Positions 45,165 to 53,961 of a DNA stretch of 64,000 nt are shown piece after piece. The position numbers and the translations under genes are program-made. Numbering within the stretch: the stretch's first letter is position 1; every line of letters starts with the position of its first letter. Source of the stretch: Paraburkholderia silvatlantica (GTDB taxonomy: Bacteria > Pseudomonadota > Gammaproteobacteria > Burkholderiales > Burkholderiaceae); NCBI RefSeq assembly GCF_003096715.1, contig NZ_QEOL01000004.1, positions 248,001 to 312,000 of the forward strand, in the 5' to 3' direction. The notes beneath the pieces are model-generated. The model ran no database searches, had not been told where the DNA came from, and saw only the letters and a list, made by a program, of their open reading frames with translations.

Positions 45165-45422
45165 ACGCGCGGCGCGCGCCGGCACAGATGGCCGCCCGGA
45201 TGACGCCGGATCGGGCGGCCACATACACCTCGCTTGACCCCTACTATCTGAGCGTGCGTATGGGCGCGTACAGGTGATTTCGCTACACTGGTCCAATCCT
45301 GCAAGCAAGTCGCGCGGACCGTGCGCGAGGCCCTGCTAGGCAGCGCCGACGGCCGCTACACGGCGCTTCGCCGTTGCGCGGATATTTCGTTTCATTCTCT
45401 CTATTCGACGGATTCGACCCGC

Positions 45423-46382
45423 ATGCCACTCGATCCCCAATATCCCCGCGATCTGATCGGTTATGGCCGGTATCCGGTGCAGGCCAACTGGCCCGGCCAG
45501 GCGCGCGTCGCGGTGCAGTTCGTGCTCAACTACGAAGAGGGCGGCGAAAACTGCGTGCTGCACGGCGACCCCGGCTCCGAGCAGTTCCTCTCCGAAATCG
45601 TGGGCGCCGCAGCGTATCCGGCGCGCCATATGAGCATGGAGTCGATCTACGAATACGGCTCGCGCGCGGGCGTGTGGCGCATCCTGCGCGAATTCGAAAA
45701 GCGCGGCCTGCCGCTCACCGTGTTCGGTGTGGGCATGGCGATCGAGCGTCATCCCGAAGTCGCGCGCGCGTTCGTCGAGCTGGGTCACGAGATAGCGTGC
45801 CATGGGTATCGCTGGATTCACTACCAGGATGTCTCGCCCGCCAAAGAGGCCGAGCATATGAAGCTCGGCATGGAGGCGATCGAGCGCGTGACGGGCGTGC
45901 GCCCGCTCGGCTGGTACACCGGGCGCGACAGCCCCAACACGCATCGCCTCGTGGCCGAGTATGGCGGCTTCCTCTACGACTCCGATTACTACGGCGATGA
46001 CCTGCCGTTCTGGATGGACGTGGAGATCGCAGGCGGCCAGTCGCTGCCGCAACTGATCGTGCCTTATACGCTCGACACGAACGACATGCGCTTCGCATCG
46101 CCCCAGGGCTTCAACACGGCGGACCACTTCTTCACCTATTTGCGCGACGCATTCGACGTGCTCTACGAAGAAGGCGACGAAGCGCCGAAGATGCTCTCGA
46201 TCGGCATGCACTGCCGGCTGCTCGGGCGACCCGGGCGTTTTCGCGCGCTGCAGCGCTTTCTCGACCACATCGAAAAATACGAGCGCGTGTGGGTCACACG
46301 GCGTGTGGACATCGCGCGCCACTGGCGCGAGCATCATCCCTATCAACCGCAACAGAACGACCACCGCGGGGCCGCCGCATGA
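45423..46382 (+). CDS. puuE: Allantoinase PuuE (polysaccharide-deacetylase fold)
   Basis: A 319-residue metal-independent allantoinase, hydrolysing allantoin to allantoate. Family sequence is seen throughout: MPLDPQYPRDLIGYGRYPVQ at the start, VQFVLNYEEGGENC, VWRILREFEKRGLPLTVFGVG, HGYRWIHYQ and GWYTGRDSPNTHRL. This is the PuuE type rather than the AllB amidohydrolase type. Its stop overlaps the uraD start (ATGA at 46379-46382). Confidence 0.93.
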   Translation: MPLDPQYPRDLIGYGRYPVQANWPGQARVAVQFVLNYEEGGENCVLHGDPGSEQFLSEIVGAAAYPARHMSMESIYEYGSRAGVWRILREFEKRGLPLTVFGVGMAIERHPEVARAFVELGHEIACHGYRWIHYQDVSPAKEAEHMKLGMEAIERVTGVRPLGWYTGRDSPNTHRLVAEYGGFLYDSDYYGDDLPFWMDVEIAGGQSLPQLIVPYTLDTNDMRFASPQGFNTADHFFTYLRDAFDVLYEEGDEAPKMLSIGMHCRLLGRPGRFRALQRFLDHIEKYERVWVTRRVDIARHWREHHPYQPQQNDHRGAAA

Positions 46383-46900
46383 AGGCAATGCACTACACCC
46401 TCGAACAGCTGAATCAAGCTTCGGTCGACGCCTTCGTGGCGGCGCTTTCGGGCATCTTCGAGCACTCGCCCTGGGTTGCCGCTGCGGCCGCACAGCAACG
46501 CCCGTTTGCGAGCATCGACGCGCTGCATCGCACCATGTCGCAGGCCGTGGAAACCTCGGGCGAGGCGCAGCAGCTTGCGCTCATCAACGCCCACCCGGAG
46601 CTTGCGGGCAAGGCTGCCGTGCGCGGCGAGCTGACCGCCGAATCCACGCGCGAGCAAAGCGGTGCGGGCCTGGATCAGTGCACGCAGGAAGAGTTCGACA
46701 AGCTGCTCGCGCTCAACGGTGCGTATCGCGAGAAGTTCGGATTCCCATTCATTCTTGCCGTGCGCGGCTATGACCGCCACGGCATCATCGCGAACTTCGA
46801 GGCGCGCGTGAACAACAGCCGCGCCGAGGAAATGCGCGCGAGCCTCGACCAGATTTACCGCATTGCGCGCTTCAGGCTGAATGAACTGATCGATGCGTAA
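46379..46900 (+). CDS. uraD: 2-oxo-4-hydroxy-4-carboxy-5-ureidoimidazoline (OHCU) decarboxylase
   Basis: A 173-residue protein of the OHCU decarboxylase family, converting OHCU to S-allantoin. Conserved parts are FVAALSGIFEHSPWVAAAA (with the catalytic-region HSPWV), LINAHPELAGKAA (catalytic histidine) and YREKFGFPFILAVRG. The four-base overlap with puuE shows tight coupling. Confidence 0.93.
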   Translation: MKAMHYTLEQLNQASVDAFVAALSGIFEHSPWVAAAAAQQRPFASIDALHRTMSQAVETSGEAQQLALINAHPELAGKAAVRGELTAESTREQSGAGLDQCTQEEFDKLLALNGAYREKFGFPFILAVRGYDRHGIIANFEARVNNSRAEEMRASLDQIYRIARFRLNELIDA

Positions 46901-46981
46901 CGTGGCGATGCGCCCCCCGGTTTTCCGCGAGGGGGCGCAGCGCCGTTTTGATCTACAGAAAAGACACGAAGGATGACAACG

Positions 46982-47992
46982 ATGGCACTCCCGACTCTCG
47001 ACCCCAACGCCCCCGATTTCACGCGCCGCTTCGTGAATCTCGCGGACCCGCGCCTGGGCGCGCAGGCGCTCGAGGCGAGCGACGACTTCTTCGCGCCGAA
47101 GGAGCGCATGCTCAATCCGGAGCCGGCCGTCTTTATTCCGGGCAAGTACGACGAGCACGGCAAGTGGATGGACGGCTGGGAAACGCGCCGCAAGCGCACG
47201 ACCGGCTATGACTGGTGCATCGTGAAACTCGCGCGCCCCGGCGTCATCAAGGGCCTCGATATCGACACGAGCCACTTCACGGGCAACTATCCGCCGGCGG
47301 CATCGGTGGAGGGCGCGTATGTGGCCGATGGCACACCCACCGCCGCGACGCAATGGGCGGAGATCGTTCCCTCGACCTCGCTGAACGGCAATAGCCACCA
47401 TTACGTGGAAGTGTCGAGCGACAAGCCGTACACGCATCTGCGCGTGAATATCTATCCCGATGGCGGCATTGCGCGTCTGCGCGTGTATGGCCAGCCGCAG
47501 GTGGACTGGGCGGGCGCGAGCCGCACCGAACTGTTCGACCTTGCCGCGATGGAAAACGGCGCGTACCTCGTCAGCGCGAACAACCAGCACTTTGGCATGG
47601 CCTCCACGCTGCTCATGCCGGGCCGCGGCGTGAACATGGGCGACGGCTGGGAAACGCGCCGCCGCCGCGAGCCCGGCAACGACTGGGCGATCATCGCGCT
47701 CGCGCAGCCTGGCATCATCAGGAAGATCGAAGTCGATACGGCGCACTTCAAGGGCAACTATCCCGACCGCTGCTCGTTCCAGGCCGCGCGCGTGGTGGGC
47801 GGCACGGACAGCTCGCTCGTGACCCAGGCCATGTTCTGGCCGGTGCTGCTCGGCGAGCAGAAGCTGCAGATGGACAAGCAGCACGACTTTGAGAGCGAGC
47901 TCGCGGCGCTTGGCCCGGTTACGCACGTGCGCTTCAACATCATCCCGGACGGCGGCGTGTCGCGCGTGCGCCTCTGGGGCACGCTCGCCTGA
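46982..47992 (+). CDS. alc: Allantoicase
   Basis: Allantoicase splits allantoate into ureidoglycolate and urea. The 336-residue protein shows the internal duplication of the family: [10 protein letters not shown]...[15 protein letters not shown] in the first half, [21 protein letters not shown] in the second, each followed by [11 protein letters not shown] or [14 protein letters not shown] 46982 is preferred because the GAAGG site (46968-46972) abuts the earlier ATG 46973; that one would add three residues. Confidence 0.94.
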   Translation: MALPTLDPNAPDFTRRFVNLADPRLGAQALEASDDFFAPKERMLNPEPAVFIPGKYDEHGKWMDGWETRRKRTTGYDWCIVKLARPGVIKGLDIDTSHFTGNYPPAASVEGAYVADGTPTAATQWAEIVPSTSLNGNSHHYVEVSSDKPYTHLRVNIYPDGGIARLRVYGQPQVDWAGASRTELFDLAAMENGAYLVSANNQHFGMASTLLMPGRGVNMGDGWETRRRREPGNDWAIIALAQPGIIRKIEVDTAHFKGNYPDRCSFQAARVVGGTDSSLVTQAMFWPVLLGEQKLQMDKQHDFESELAALGPVTHVRFNIIPDGGVSRVRLWGTLA

Positions 47993-48010
47993 TACGCTGA
48001 CGAGGCCATC

Positions 48011-48535
48011 ATGAGTGAAACAAGGACGACGCTGACTATCGAGCCGCTCACCCCGGAGGCGTTCGCGCCCTTCGGCGACGTGATCGAGCTCGCGGGCGCG
48101 AAGCAGATTCCGATCAATCTGGGTACGACCATCCGCTTTCACGATCTCGCGAAAGTGGATGTGACCGACGAAGGCGGCCGCACGCTCGTGAATCTTTTTC
48201 GCGGGCAGCCGCGCGAACTGCCGTTCGAAGTGAAGATGCTCGAACGGCATCCGCTGGGCAGCCAGGCGTTCGTGCCGCTCAACGACAAGCCGTATCTCGT
48301 GGTGGTCGCGCCGGCGGGCGAACTGGACGTCGCGAAGATTCGCGCGTTCGTTTCGCGTGGCTGGCAGGGTGTGAATTACGCGAAGGGCGTTTGGCATCAT
48401 CCATTGATTGCGCTGGGCGAGGTGAGCGATTTCATCGTCGTCGATCGCGGTGGAGATGGGCTCAATCTCAACGAGCAGGATCTGCCGGAGTCGTTCTGGT
48501 TGACGGAAGAGGCGATGAGGGCCGCGCAGAGCTGA
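48011..48535 (+). CDS. allA: Ureidoglycolate lyase AllA
   Basis: A 174-residue cupin-like enzyme that converts S-ureidoglycolate to glyoxylate and urea, the last step of the pathway here. Typical sequence: [40 protein letters not shown] in two parts, and [16 protein letters not shown]. It starts 18 bp after alc and ends the plus-strand ureide operon. Confidence 0.93.
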   Translation: MSETRTTLTIEPLTPEAFAPFGDVIELAGAKQIPINLGTTIRFHDLAKVDVTDEGGRTLVNLFRGQPRELPFEVKMLERHPLGSQAFVPLNDKPYLVVVAPAGELDVAKIRAFVSRGWQGVNYAKGVWHHPLIALGEVSDFIVVDRGGDGLNLNEQDLPESFWLTEEAMRAAQS

Positions 48536-48570
48536 TTCGCACAATTGCGAAGCGGTACGTATCAGCAGGA

Positions 48571-48601
48571 AAAGCCACGGTCGAGACCCCGTGGCTTTTT
48601 T
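48571..48601 (+). terminator. Terminator of the ureide operon
   Basis: AAAGCCACGG (48571-48580) pairs with CCGTGGCTTT (48589-48598), followed by further Ts. Confidence 0.87.
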
Positions 48602-48837
48602 GCGTTTGGCGGATGAGGTACGGTGGTGGCCCAGATCGAACCGTCCGCTCGAGGCGCGGTAAAGCATGGCGAGTCATGCATGGCGGTGTGCGACGCTTCG
48701 ATGCTTCGATCGGGCCAGATGGCGAACCGTGCCTCATACGCGTTCCGGACATTCGGGCATCAGCGGAAAGCCGACGCCGATTTGCGATATCTCCCGCATC
48801 GCGGCCCGACGCGCAAGCCCTTCAGCGAAGACCGTCC

Positions 48838-48879
48838 CGAAAGAGAAAGGACCCGAAGCGCATCGCACTTCGGGTCCTT
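48838..48879 (-). terminator. Terminator of the puuD transcript
   Basis: AAGGACCCGAAG (48847-48858) pairs with CTTCGGGTCCTT (48868-48879). On the minus strand the 12-bp stem is followed by TCTCTTTCGG, placing it after puuD. Confidence 0.8.
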
Positions 48880-48930
48880 CCAGTTACAGCTCACGTAGCG
48901 CGATGCAAACCGCCCGCGCTGCCAACTACG

Positions 48931-50124
48931 TCATTGCTTCGCACCGCCCTGGAACCAGGCGGCGATCTTCTGCCGCTCGTCGTCGGTCATGTGCGTGACG
49001 TTGCCAAGCGGCATCGCCTTGAGCGTCACAGCCTGCTGATAGAGCCGCTGCGCGTTCTGCGAAATCTCGTCGGGCGTATCGAGCATCACGCCGGCCGGCG
49101 CCGCGCCCATCAACGTCGGGTGCGCCGAGTGACAGGCCGCACAGCGCTGCTGCAAGATCGGCTGGATGTCGGATACCTTCAGCGACGGCGCGTTCGCGGC
49201 TTCGGCCTGCGGCACGACCGGACGCGGCAGGGTCCACACGAGCGCCACGAACATCAGTGCCACGCCGCCGATCGGCAGATACCAAAGCTGCTGGCCGCGA
49301 TGACGCATCACGAAGAACTGGCGAATCAGCGCGCCGGCCAGCATGATCACCACGAGCACGGCCCAGTTGTAGGCGTGGGCGTAGGTCATCGCGTAGTGGT
49401 TCGAGAGCATCGCGAACACCACGGGCAGCGTGAAATACGTGTTGTGCACCGAGCGCTGCTTGCCGCGCTTGCCGTAGATCGGGTTCGGCACTTCGCCCTT
49501 GAGCATCGCGGCGACCATCTTGCGCTGGCCGGGGATGATGACGAAGAACACGTTGGCCGACATGATCGTCGCGAGCATCGCGCCCATGATGAGGTACGCG
49601 GCGCGGCCCGAGAAAATATGGCACGCGAGGTAAGCGGCGATCACGACGTAGATGCCCACGCACACGCCCAGCAGCTTGTCCTTCGTGCCGAGCACGCGGC
49701 ACAGCGAGTCATAGACGATCCAGCCCGCGGCGAGGAAGCCGAGCGCCGAGAAGATCGCGACGACCGGACCCATGTCGAGCACGTTCTTGTCGATGAGATA
49801 CGTGTTCGGCGCCATCAGATACAGCACCGTGAAGAGCGACGCGCCTGAGAGCCACGTGGTGTACGACGGCCATTTCGACCAGTGCAGATCGTCGGGCATT
49901 TCAGGCGGCGCCACGGTGTACTTCTGCATGTTGTAGAAGCCGCCGCCGTGCACGTGCCACAGTTCGCCGAATACGCCGCGGCGGCGCTGGTTCGGGTCCG
50001 TGGGCGGTTTGAGGCTGTTGTCGAGCGCGACGAAATAGAACGACTCGCCAATCCAGGCGATCGCCGCGATGACGTGGAACCAGCGCAATGCGAGGTTCAG
50101 CCAGTCGGTAATAAAGCCTTCCAT
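48931..50124 (-). CDS. puuD: Membrane urate hydroxylase PuuD (urate oxidase with cytochrome c domain)
   Basis: A 397-residue integral membrane protein that oxidises urate to 5-hydroxyisourate and passes electrons to the respiratory chain. Eight or so hydrophobic segments (WFHVIAAIAWIGESFYFVAL; WLSGASLFTVLYLMA; VVIMLAGALIRQFFVM) are followed by a C-terminal cytochrome c domain with haem motif CAACH and a distal methionine region. The sequence GVFGELWHVHGGGFYN is typical of PuuD. ATG 50124 (MEGFITDWL) is preferred over one eight residues upstream. It follows uraH in the same minus-strand unit. Confidence 0.92.
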   Translation of the reverse strand: MEGFITDWLNLALRWFHVIAAIAWIGESFYFVALDNSLKPPTDPNQRRRGVFGELWHVHGGGFYNMQKYTVAPPEMPDDLHWSKWPSYTTWLSGASLFTVLYLMAPNTYLIDKNVLDMGPVVAIFSALGFLAAGWIVYDSLCRVLGTKDKLLGVCVGIYVVIAAYLACHIFSGRAAYLIMGAMLATIMSANVFFVIIPGQRKMVAAMLKGEVPNPIYGKRGKQRSVHNTYFTLPVVFAMLSNHYAMTYAHAYNWAVLVVIMLAGALIRQFFVMRHRGQQLWYLPIGGVALMFVALVWTLPRPVVPQAEAANAPSLKVSDIQPILQQRCAACHSAHPTLMGAAPAGVMLDTPDEISQNAQRLYQQAVTLKAMPLGNVTHMTDDERQKIAAWFQGGAKQ

Positions 50125-50338
50125 GAAACGTCTCCAGTCCTGATGCATGGCGCGCGCGCCTGAATGCGCGCGCTAACTGCGGGGTATGAGCGCGCCGCGT
50201 AGCATCGGGGCCGCTGGGCGCCCCTCGCACGGCCGCGCTGCCGTTGTGGTTCGTATGACCTCGGGCTCGATGACCCGGGCTGAAAGATCGCCCGGAATGC
50301 CCTATGAGTATGTGTTGCGGTGGTCGCCCGGGGCTCGC

Positions 50339-50692
50339 TCAGCTGCCCCGATAGGTGCTGTACGACCACGGCGAAACGAGTAGCGGCACATGGTAGTGCG
50401 AACCGGCGTCGGCGATGCCGAAGCGCAGCACCACGCGGTCGACGAAACGCGGCTCGGGCACTTTCGCGCCGAGAGCGGCGAAATAGTCGCCGGCATGAAA
50501 CACGAGTTCGTATTCGCCTTTGGCGAGTGCTTCGCCTTCGAGCAGCGGCGCGTCGCAGCGGCCGTCGTCATTCGTGGTGACGGTCTTGAGCGCGCGGCGC
50601 GCGTCGCCCGTGAGCGCAAAGAGTTCGACCTTGATGCCCGCGCCGGGACGGCCGTTCGCGGTGTCGAGCACGTGGGTAGTCAGCTTGCCCAT
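50339..50692 (-). CDS. uraH: 5-hydroxyisourate hydrolase (transthyretin-like)
   Basis: A 117-residue HIU hydrolase that converts the PuuD product to OHCU. Diagnostic parts: LTTHVLDTANGRPGAG at the N-terminus (catalytic His), HYHVPLLVSPWSYSTYRGS at the C-terminus with the family-defining YRGS end. ATG 50692 gives a normal-length protein. It is upstream of puuD on the same strand with a 214-bp gap. Confidence 0.95.
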   Translation of the reverse strand: MGKLTTHVLDTANGRPGAGIKVELFALTGDARRALKTVTTNDDGRCDAPLLEGEALAKGEYELVFHAGDYFAALGAKVPEPRFVDRVVLRFGIADAGSHYHVPLLVSPWSYSTYRGS

Positions 50693-51281
50693 TCGCAGTT
50701 TTCCTTGTGAGTGCCTGGTGCGATTGCGAGGTTTCAGCGGCGGCTCCCGATCCCATGCGCGATGCATTGCGGCGGATCGAGGCTCCACGTCAGTGGCTAC
50801 ATACCCGTCGGCGGATCGAAGCGAGCGCCGTGTACGCATTTTAAAAACGATCGCACCCGGCACGCGCGAGCGATAGGAAAGATAAAGCTACGCGCATGAG
50901 GGTGAGCCCTGGGCTGGGTGCCGCAAGGCGGCTGTCGCTCATCGCGCCCCGGATTCAGGCGTCCCTTGTTGGCATCGTACCGGCGCCAAAAATCGACCTT
51001 TATATGCGTGGCGTAAATCTGGGTATCGCAGCGGCGCGAATTGCCACGACTATTTTGGCTGCGGATCGTAGAGGCCATGCGCAGCGCGTGCTGCGCGTCC
51101 CGAAGACGGCGGTGGACGCCGGGTAACCGGGCCAGCGGCGTCCTCGTCGGGACGCGTCGGCACCGGGCGACCGGCGAGGCCGGCGGGTGAGGCGACGGCG
51201 TCTGGTTCACCCACCGTGCGCGAGTCCGAAGGAGTAGTCAAGGCTCGTGGCGGCACGACGACAACGGAGCGAACAAGGACG
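50693..51281. promoter_or_regulatory. 589-bp divergent region between uraH and the amidohydrolase gene
   Basis: Must hold promoters for both directions. There is a moderately AT-rich patch around 50975-51060, but I could not identify a clear promoter or a copy of the TTGTTGACAA element. Short open frames in it look spurious. Confidence 0.4.
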
Positions 51282-52691
51282 ATGGAACCCACACTCGCGC
51301 AGCAGAAAAGCCCGCAAGACCCGCAAAAGCCCGGCAAGACGTTGCTCGTGAAAAACGCCGACATGCTGGTGACGATGGACGGCGCGCGCCGCGAGATTCG
51401 CGACGGCGGCCTCTACGTCGAAGGCAACCGTATCGTCGCGGTCGGCCCGACGGCGGAACTGCCCACCACGGCCGACGAGGTGATCGACGCCAGCGGCCAC
51501 CTCGTGACGCCGGGGCTCGTCAACACGCACCACCACATGTACCAGAGCCTCACGCGCGCTGTGCCGGCCGCGCAGGACGCCGAACTGTTCGGCTGGCTCA
51601 CCAGTCTGTACAAGGTATGGGCGAACCTCACGCCCGAGATGATCGAAGTCTCCACGCTCACCGCAATGGCGGAGCTACTGCTCTCGGGCTGCACGACGTC
51701 CAGCGATCATCTGTACATCTATCCGAACGGCAGCCGCCTCGACGACAGCATCCGCGCGGCGCAACGCATCGGCATGCGCTTTCACGCGAGCCGCGGCAGC
51801 ATGAGCGTCGGCCAGAAGGACGGCGGCTTGCCGCCCGATTCCGTGGTCGAGCGCGAGGACGCGATTCTCGCCGATACCCAGCGCCTCATCGAGACGTACC
51901 ACGACGAGGGCCGGTACGCGATGCTGCGCGTCGTCGTGGCGCCATGTTCGCCGTTCTCGGTGAGCCGCGACCTGATGCGCGAATCGGCGGTGCTCGCGCG
52001 GCATTACGGCGTGTCGATGCACACGCATCTCGCCGAGAACGTCAACGACATTGCTTACAGCCGCGAAAAGTTCGGCATGACGCCCGCCGAATACGCCGAG
52101 GACCTCGGCTGGGTGGGCCGCGACGTGTGGCATGCGCACTGCGTACAGCTCGACGACCGCGGCATCGGTTTGTTCGGCCGGACCGGCACCGGCGTCGCGC
52201 ATTGCCCGTGCTCGAACATGCGGCTCGCGTCCGGCATTGCACCTGTGAAAAAGATGCGGCTCGCCGGGGTGCCGGTTGGACTCGGCGTGGATGGCTCGGC
52301 GTCGAACGACGGCGCGCAGATGGTGGCCGAGGCGCGCCAGGCCATGCTGCTCGCGCGCGTGGGCTTCGGACCGGACGCCATGACCGCGCGCGAAGCGCTC
52401 GAAATCGCGACGCTGGGCGGCGCGCAGGTGCTGGGCCGCGACGACATTGGCGCGCTCGCCCCCGGCATGGCGGCCGACTTCGTCGCGTTCGACCTGCGCC
52501 AGCCGCCTTTCGCGGGCGCGCTGCACGATCCCGTCGCCGCGCTCGTCTTCTGCGCGCCCTCACAGGTTGCGCTGAGCGTGATCGGCGCTCGCGTGGTCGT
52601 GAAGGAGGGCGTGTTGCAGACAGTGGAGCTTGGGCCGGTCATCGAGCGGCATAACCGGCTCGCGGCGCAGCTCGTACAGATGGCGCGCTGA
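51282..52691 (+). CDS. Amidohydrolase, 8-oxoguanine deaminase-like
   Basis: A 469-residue metal-dependent deaminase of the ATZ/TRZ/guanine deaminase superfamily. It has the metal HxH in NTHHHMYQSLTRAVP, MHTHLAEN, WHAHCVQLDD and LGVDGSASNDGAQM (catalytic Asp). The sequence around AQDAELFGWLTSLYKVW resembles 8-oxoguanine deaminases (Pa0142 type), which give urate directly. Cytosine or other guanine-like substrates are possible. The position beside urate genes supports the assignment. ATG 51282 follows ACAAGGACG. Confidence 0.82.
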   Translation: MEPTLAQQKSPQDPQKPGKTLLVKNADMLVTMDGARREIRDGGLYVEGNRIVAVGPTAELPTTADEVIDASGHLVTPGLVNTHHHMYQSLTRAVPAAQDAELFGWLTSLYKVWANLTPEMIEVSTLTAMAELLLSGCTTSSDHLYIYPNGSRLDDSIRAAQRIGMRFHASRGSMSVGQKDGGLPPDSVVEREDAILADTQRLIETYHDEGRYAMLRVVVAPCSPFSVSRDLMRESAVLARHYGVSMHTHLAENVNDIAYSREKFGMTPAEYAEDLGWVGRDVWHAHCVQLDDRGIGLFGRTGTGVAHCPCSNMRLASGIAPVKKMRLAGVPVGLGVDGSASNDGAQMVAEARQAMLLARVGFGPDAMTAREALEIATLGGAQVLGRDDIGALAPGMAADFVAFDLRQPPFAGALHDPVAALVFCAPSQVALSVIGARVVVKEGVLQTVELGPVIERHNRLAAQLVQMAR

Positions 52692-52756
52692 GGCGGCGTG
52701 CAACGCATAGGCGTATTGAAAGGTCAGCCGGCCGCAGCAGCATGCGGCCGTGCGAC

Positions 52757-53689
52757 TCAAGGCTTGTCGATCAGCGTCTTCGTCGCTTCGGCGATGAGGC
52801 TGCGCAACCAGCGTACTTCGTCCGAGTAATGACAGCGTTCGTGCCACAACTGGTAGTACTGCATCGGCGGGAAGTCGAGCGGCGCGGGCACGACCGTGAG
52901 CGGCAGGAAGCGCGCATAGTGGTCGGCGAAAAGGCGCGTGGTCGTGAAGACCAGGTCCGACTTCACGAGCACGTAGGGCGCGAGATTGAAGTAGGGCAGC
53001 GTGACGACCACATGGCGCTTGAGGCGCTCGCGCGCGAGGTGCACGTCGATGGCGCCGCGCTGGCCCACGGAATACGGCGTAGGCGCGAGATGCGGCGCGT
53101 TCAGATACTGGTCGAGCGTGAGCCCGCCGCGCTTGGCAAACGGGTGCGAGTTGCTCATCAGGCACACGATCTGGTCGACGAACAGGTTCGAGAGGTGCAG
53201 TTGTTCGGGCGGCTCGGGCCAGTTGCCGATGACGATATCGAGCTTGCCTTCCTCGAGCGCGAGCTCGTAATCGAACGCAGGGCCGAGCGAGTGAAACTCG
53301 AGCGTGGCGTTGGGCGCGGCCTGGCGAAAGCGCTCGACCACGGTCGGCACGAACAGGGCGTTCAGATAGTCAGGACAGCCGATCCGGTAACAGCGGATGG
53401 AGGTGGCCGGGTCGAAATTGTGTTGCTGGAAGCGGATGCGCTCGATCTCGCGCAGCGCGTTCTGGACGGGTTCGAGCAGGCGCAGGCCGTACTCGGTCGG
53501 CACCATGCCGGACTTGCCGCGCACGAGGAGCGGGTCGCCCGTGATGTCGCGCAGACGGCGCAGCGCCGCGCTGATTGCGGGCTGGGACTGGTTGAGCTTG
53601 ACGGCCGCGCGTGTCACGCTGCGCTCCATCAGAAGCGTGTGCAAGACGCGCAAGAGGTACGTATCGATCGCCTCGCGTTGCTGACTCAT
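52757..53689 (-). CDS. LysR-family transcriptional regulator
   Basis: A 310-residue regulator with the LysR winged HTH (LHTLLMERSVTRAAVKLNQSQPAISAALRRLRD in two parts) and a substrate-binding domain. It resembles NodD/LinR/PnbR-type members (LVRGKSGMVPTEYGLRLLEPV). It is divergent from the nucleoside ABC transporter genes and convergent with the 8-oxoguanine deaminase, so it probably responds to a purine or nucleoside. The effector is unknown. Confidence 0.88.
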   Translation of the reverse strand: MSQQREAIDTYLLRVLHTLLMERSVTRAAVKLNQSQPAISAALRRLRDITGDPLLVRGKSGMVPTEYGLRLLEPVQNALREIERIRFQQHNFDPATSIRCYRIGCPDYLNALFVPTVVERFRQAAPNATLEFHSLGPAFDYELALEEGKLDIVIGNWPEPPEQLHLSNLFVDQIVCLMSNSHPFAKRGGLTLDQYLNAPHLAPTPYSVGQRGAIDVHLARERLKRHVVVTLPYFNLAPYVLVKSDLVFTTTRLFADHYARFLPLTVVPAPLDFPPMQYYQLWHERCHYSDEVRWLRSLIAEATKTLIDKP

Positions 53690-53930
53690 GAATTCTCCGA
53701 ATTATATGTTCTGGCTGATCGATGAGGCTTAGGGGTATATCGTTTTTAATATGGACAAAAAGTGGCGTCAAGCGAGGCTTACCCGAGGCTCGCGCCCCGG
53801 GGTTATGCACGCCAGCCCGTGCAGCGAGGCGACAGCGAATTTTGACGGCTCGACCTTCGCAGGGCTAACAGGTATCGTCACCCCCGCACGGCGGCGTGCA
53901 GCGCCCGAACGCGGCAGCAAGCATCAAACG

Positions 53931-53942
53931 GTTATCAATAAC
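53931..53942. promoter_or_regulatory. Palindrome GTTATCAATAAC upstream of the ABC operon
   Basis: A perfect 12-bp dyad (GTTAT-CA-ATAAC) 19 bp before the ATPase start, in the 272-bp divergent region with the LysR gene. A regulator site is possible; its role is unproven. Confidence 0.35.
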
Positions 53943-53961
53943 GTACAAGGGCGGGACCTCC

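Larger units (their letters stand above)
48536..48930. other. 395-bp convergent intergenic region
   Basis: Lies between allA (plus) and puuD (minus). It contains a terminator for each side; between them I see no gene or repeat. Confidence 0.6.

Noticed and set aside
46343..48667. A 774-codon minus-strand frame opposite uraD, alc and allA
   Set aside because: Spans several real genes and their terminator; composition is that of a shadow frame.
48391..49848. A 485-codon plus-strand frame across the allA end and opposite puuD
   Set aside because: Overlaps allA, two terminators and puuD; no domain similarity.
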